From: Desulfobacterales bacterium
Lineage (GTDB): Bacteria; Desulfobacterota; Desulfobacteria; Desulfobacterales; Desulfobacteraceae
Reading direction: 5' to 3'
Assembly: GCA_022361095.1 (NCBI GenBank)
Contig: JAKSBO010000469.1
Span: forward strand, 1 to 6,154
Length of the DNA: 6,154 nucleotides
Part shown: piece after piece, positions 6,108 to 6,154 of the stretch
Layout of the letters: every line of letters starts with the position of its first letter
How positions within the stretch are numbered: position 1 is the stretch's first letter
Notes under the pieces: model-generated
Told to the model about the DNA's origin: nothing
What the model saw: only the letters and a program-made list of their open reading frames with translations
Database searches by the model: none
Position numbers and translations under genes: made by a program

Positions 6108-6154
6108 GCAGTCCTTTGTTGACTTTTTAACCCATTGATTTTAAAAGGCTCCTT
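6108..6154 (-). other. Upstream edge: no promoter recognised; possible end of a preceding gene
   Basis: Only 47 bases remain between the DUF3450 ribosome binding site and the window edge. I see no convincing -35/-10 pair reading leftward and no Fur-like palindrome. One minus-strand frame gives Gly-Ala-Phe then TAA at 6141-6143, another runs to a TAA at 6128-6130, and the third stays open into the DUF3450 gene. The promoter may therefore lie further right, possibly before a co-transcribed gene. Confidence 0.25.

Noticed and set aside
6119..6147. Plus-strand TTGACT then TAAAAG with a 17-base spacer, pointing off the right edge
   Set aside because: The -10 match is poor, and the direction would oppose the likely upstream continuation of the operon.

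Overview
The window looks like chromosomal DNA of an anaerobic Gram-negative bacterium, most likely a sulfate-reducing member of the Desulfobacteraceae and relatives. That placement is an inference from codon style, the gene set and a dehydrogenase remnant; no rRNA or other marker gene is present. A Gram-negative envelope is certain, because the genes encode a TonB energy-transduction system.

About five sixths of the window (969-6091) is one tightly packed minus-strand operon, read from right to left: a DUF3450 periplasmic coiled-coil protein, a TtpC-type extended ExbB/TolQ protein, a short ExbB, an ExbD, a TonB and a periplasmic TPR protein. The junctions are ATGA overlaps (DUF3450/ttpC and ttpC/exbB), a 15-base gap with a good Shine-Dalgarno (exbB/exbD), a TAATG overlap (exbD/tonB) and a 2-base gap (tonB/TPR). 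This is the gene set of the TonB2/TtpC systems known from Vibrio and Shewanella. ExbB/ExbD-type subunits should use the proton gradient to energise TonB. The long periplasmic domain of TtpC, the DUF3450 protein and the TPR protein probably form an accessory periplasmic assembly that helps TonB reach outer-membrane receptors. The first gene starts at TTG behind a strong Shine-Dalgarno. The promoter and any cognate receptor lie beyond the right edge.

The left sixth (1-968) differs: it is AT-rich and gene-poor. It holds (i) a 29-codon minus-strand remnant of the start of a Glu/Leu/Phe/Val-type dehydrogenase, with its ribosome binding site intact; (ii) a small plus-strand lipoprotein gene resembling Tai4, the type VI secretion amidase immunity family, with no toxin gene beside it and an ambiguous start at a T8 tract; and (iii) a near-perfect 18-bp hairpin at 824-864 between the two convergent gene blocks. 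Together these suggest an accessory or rearranged segment next to the conserved TonB operon.
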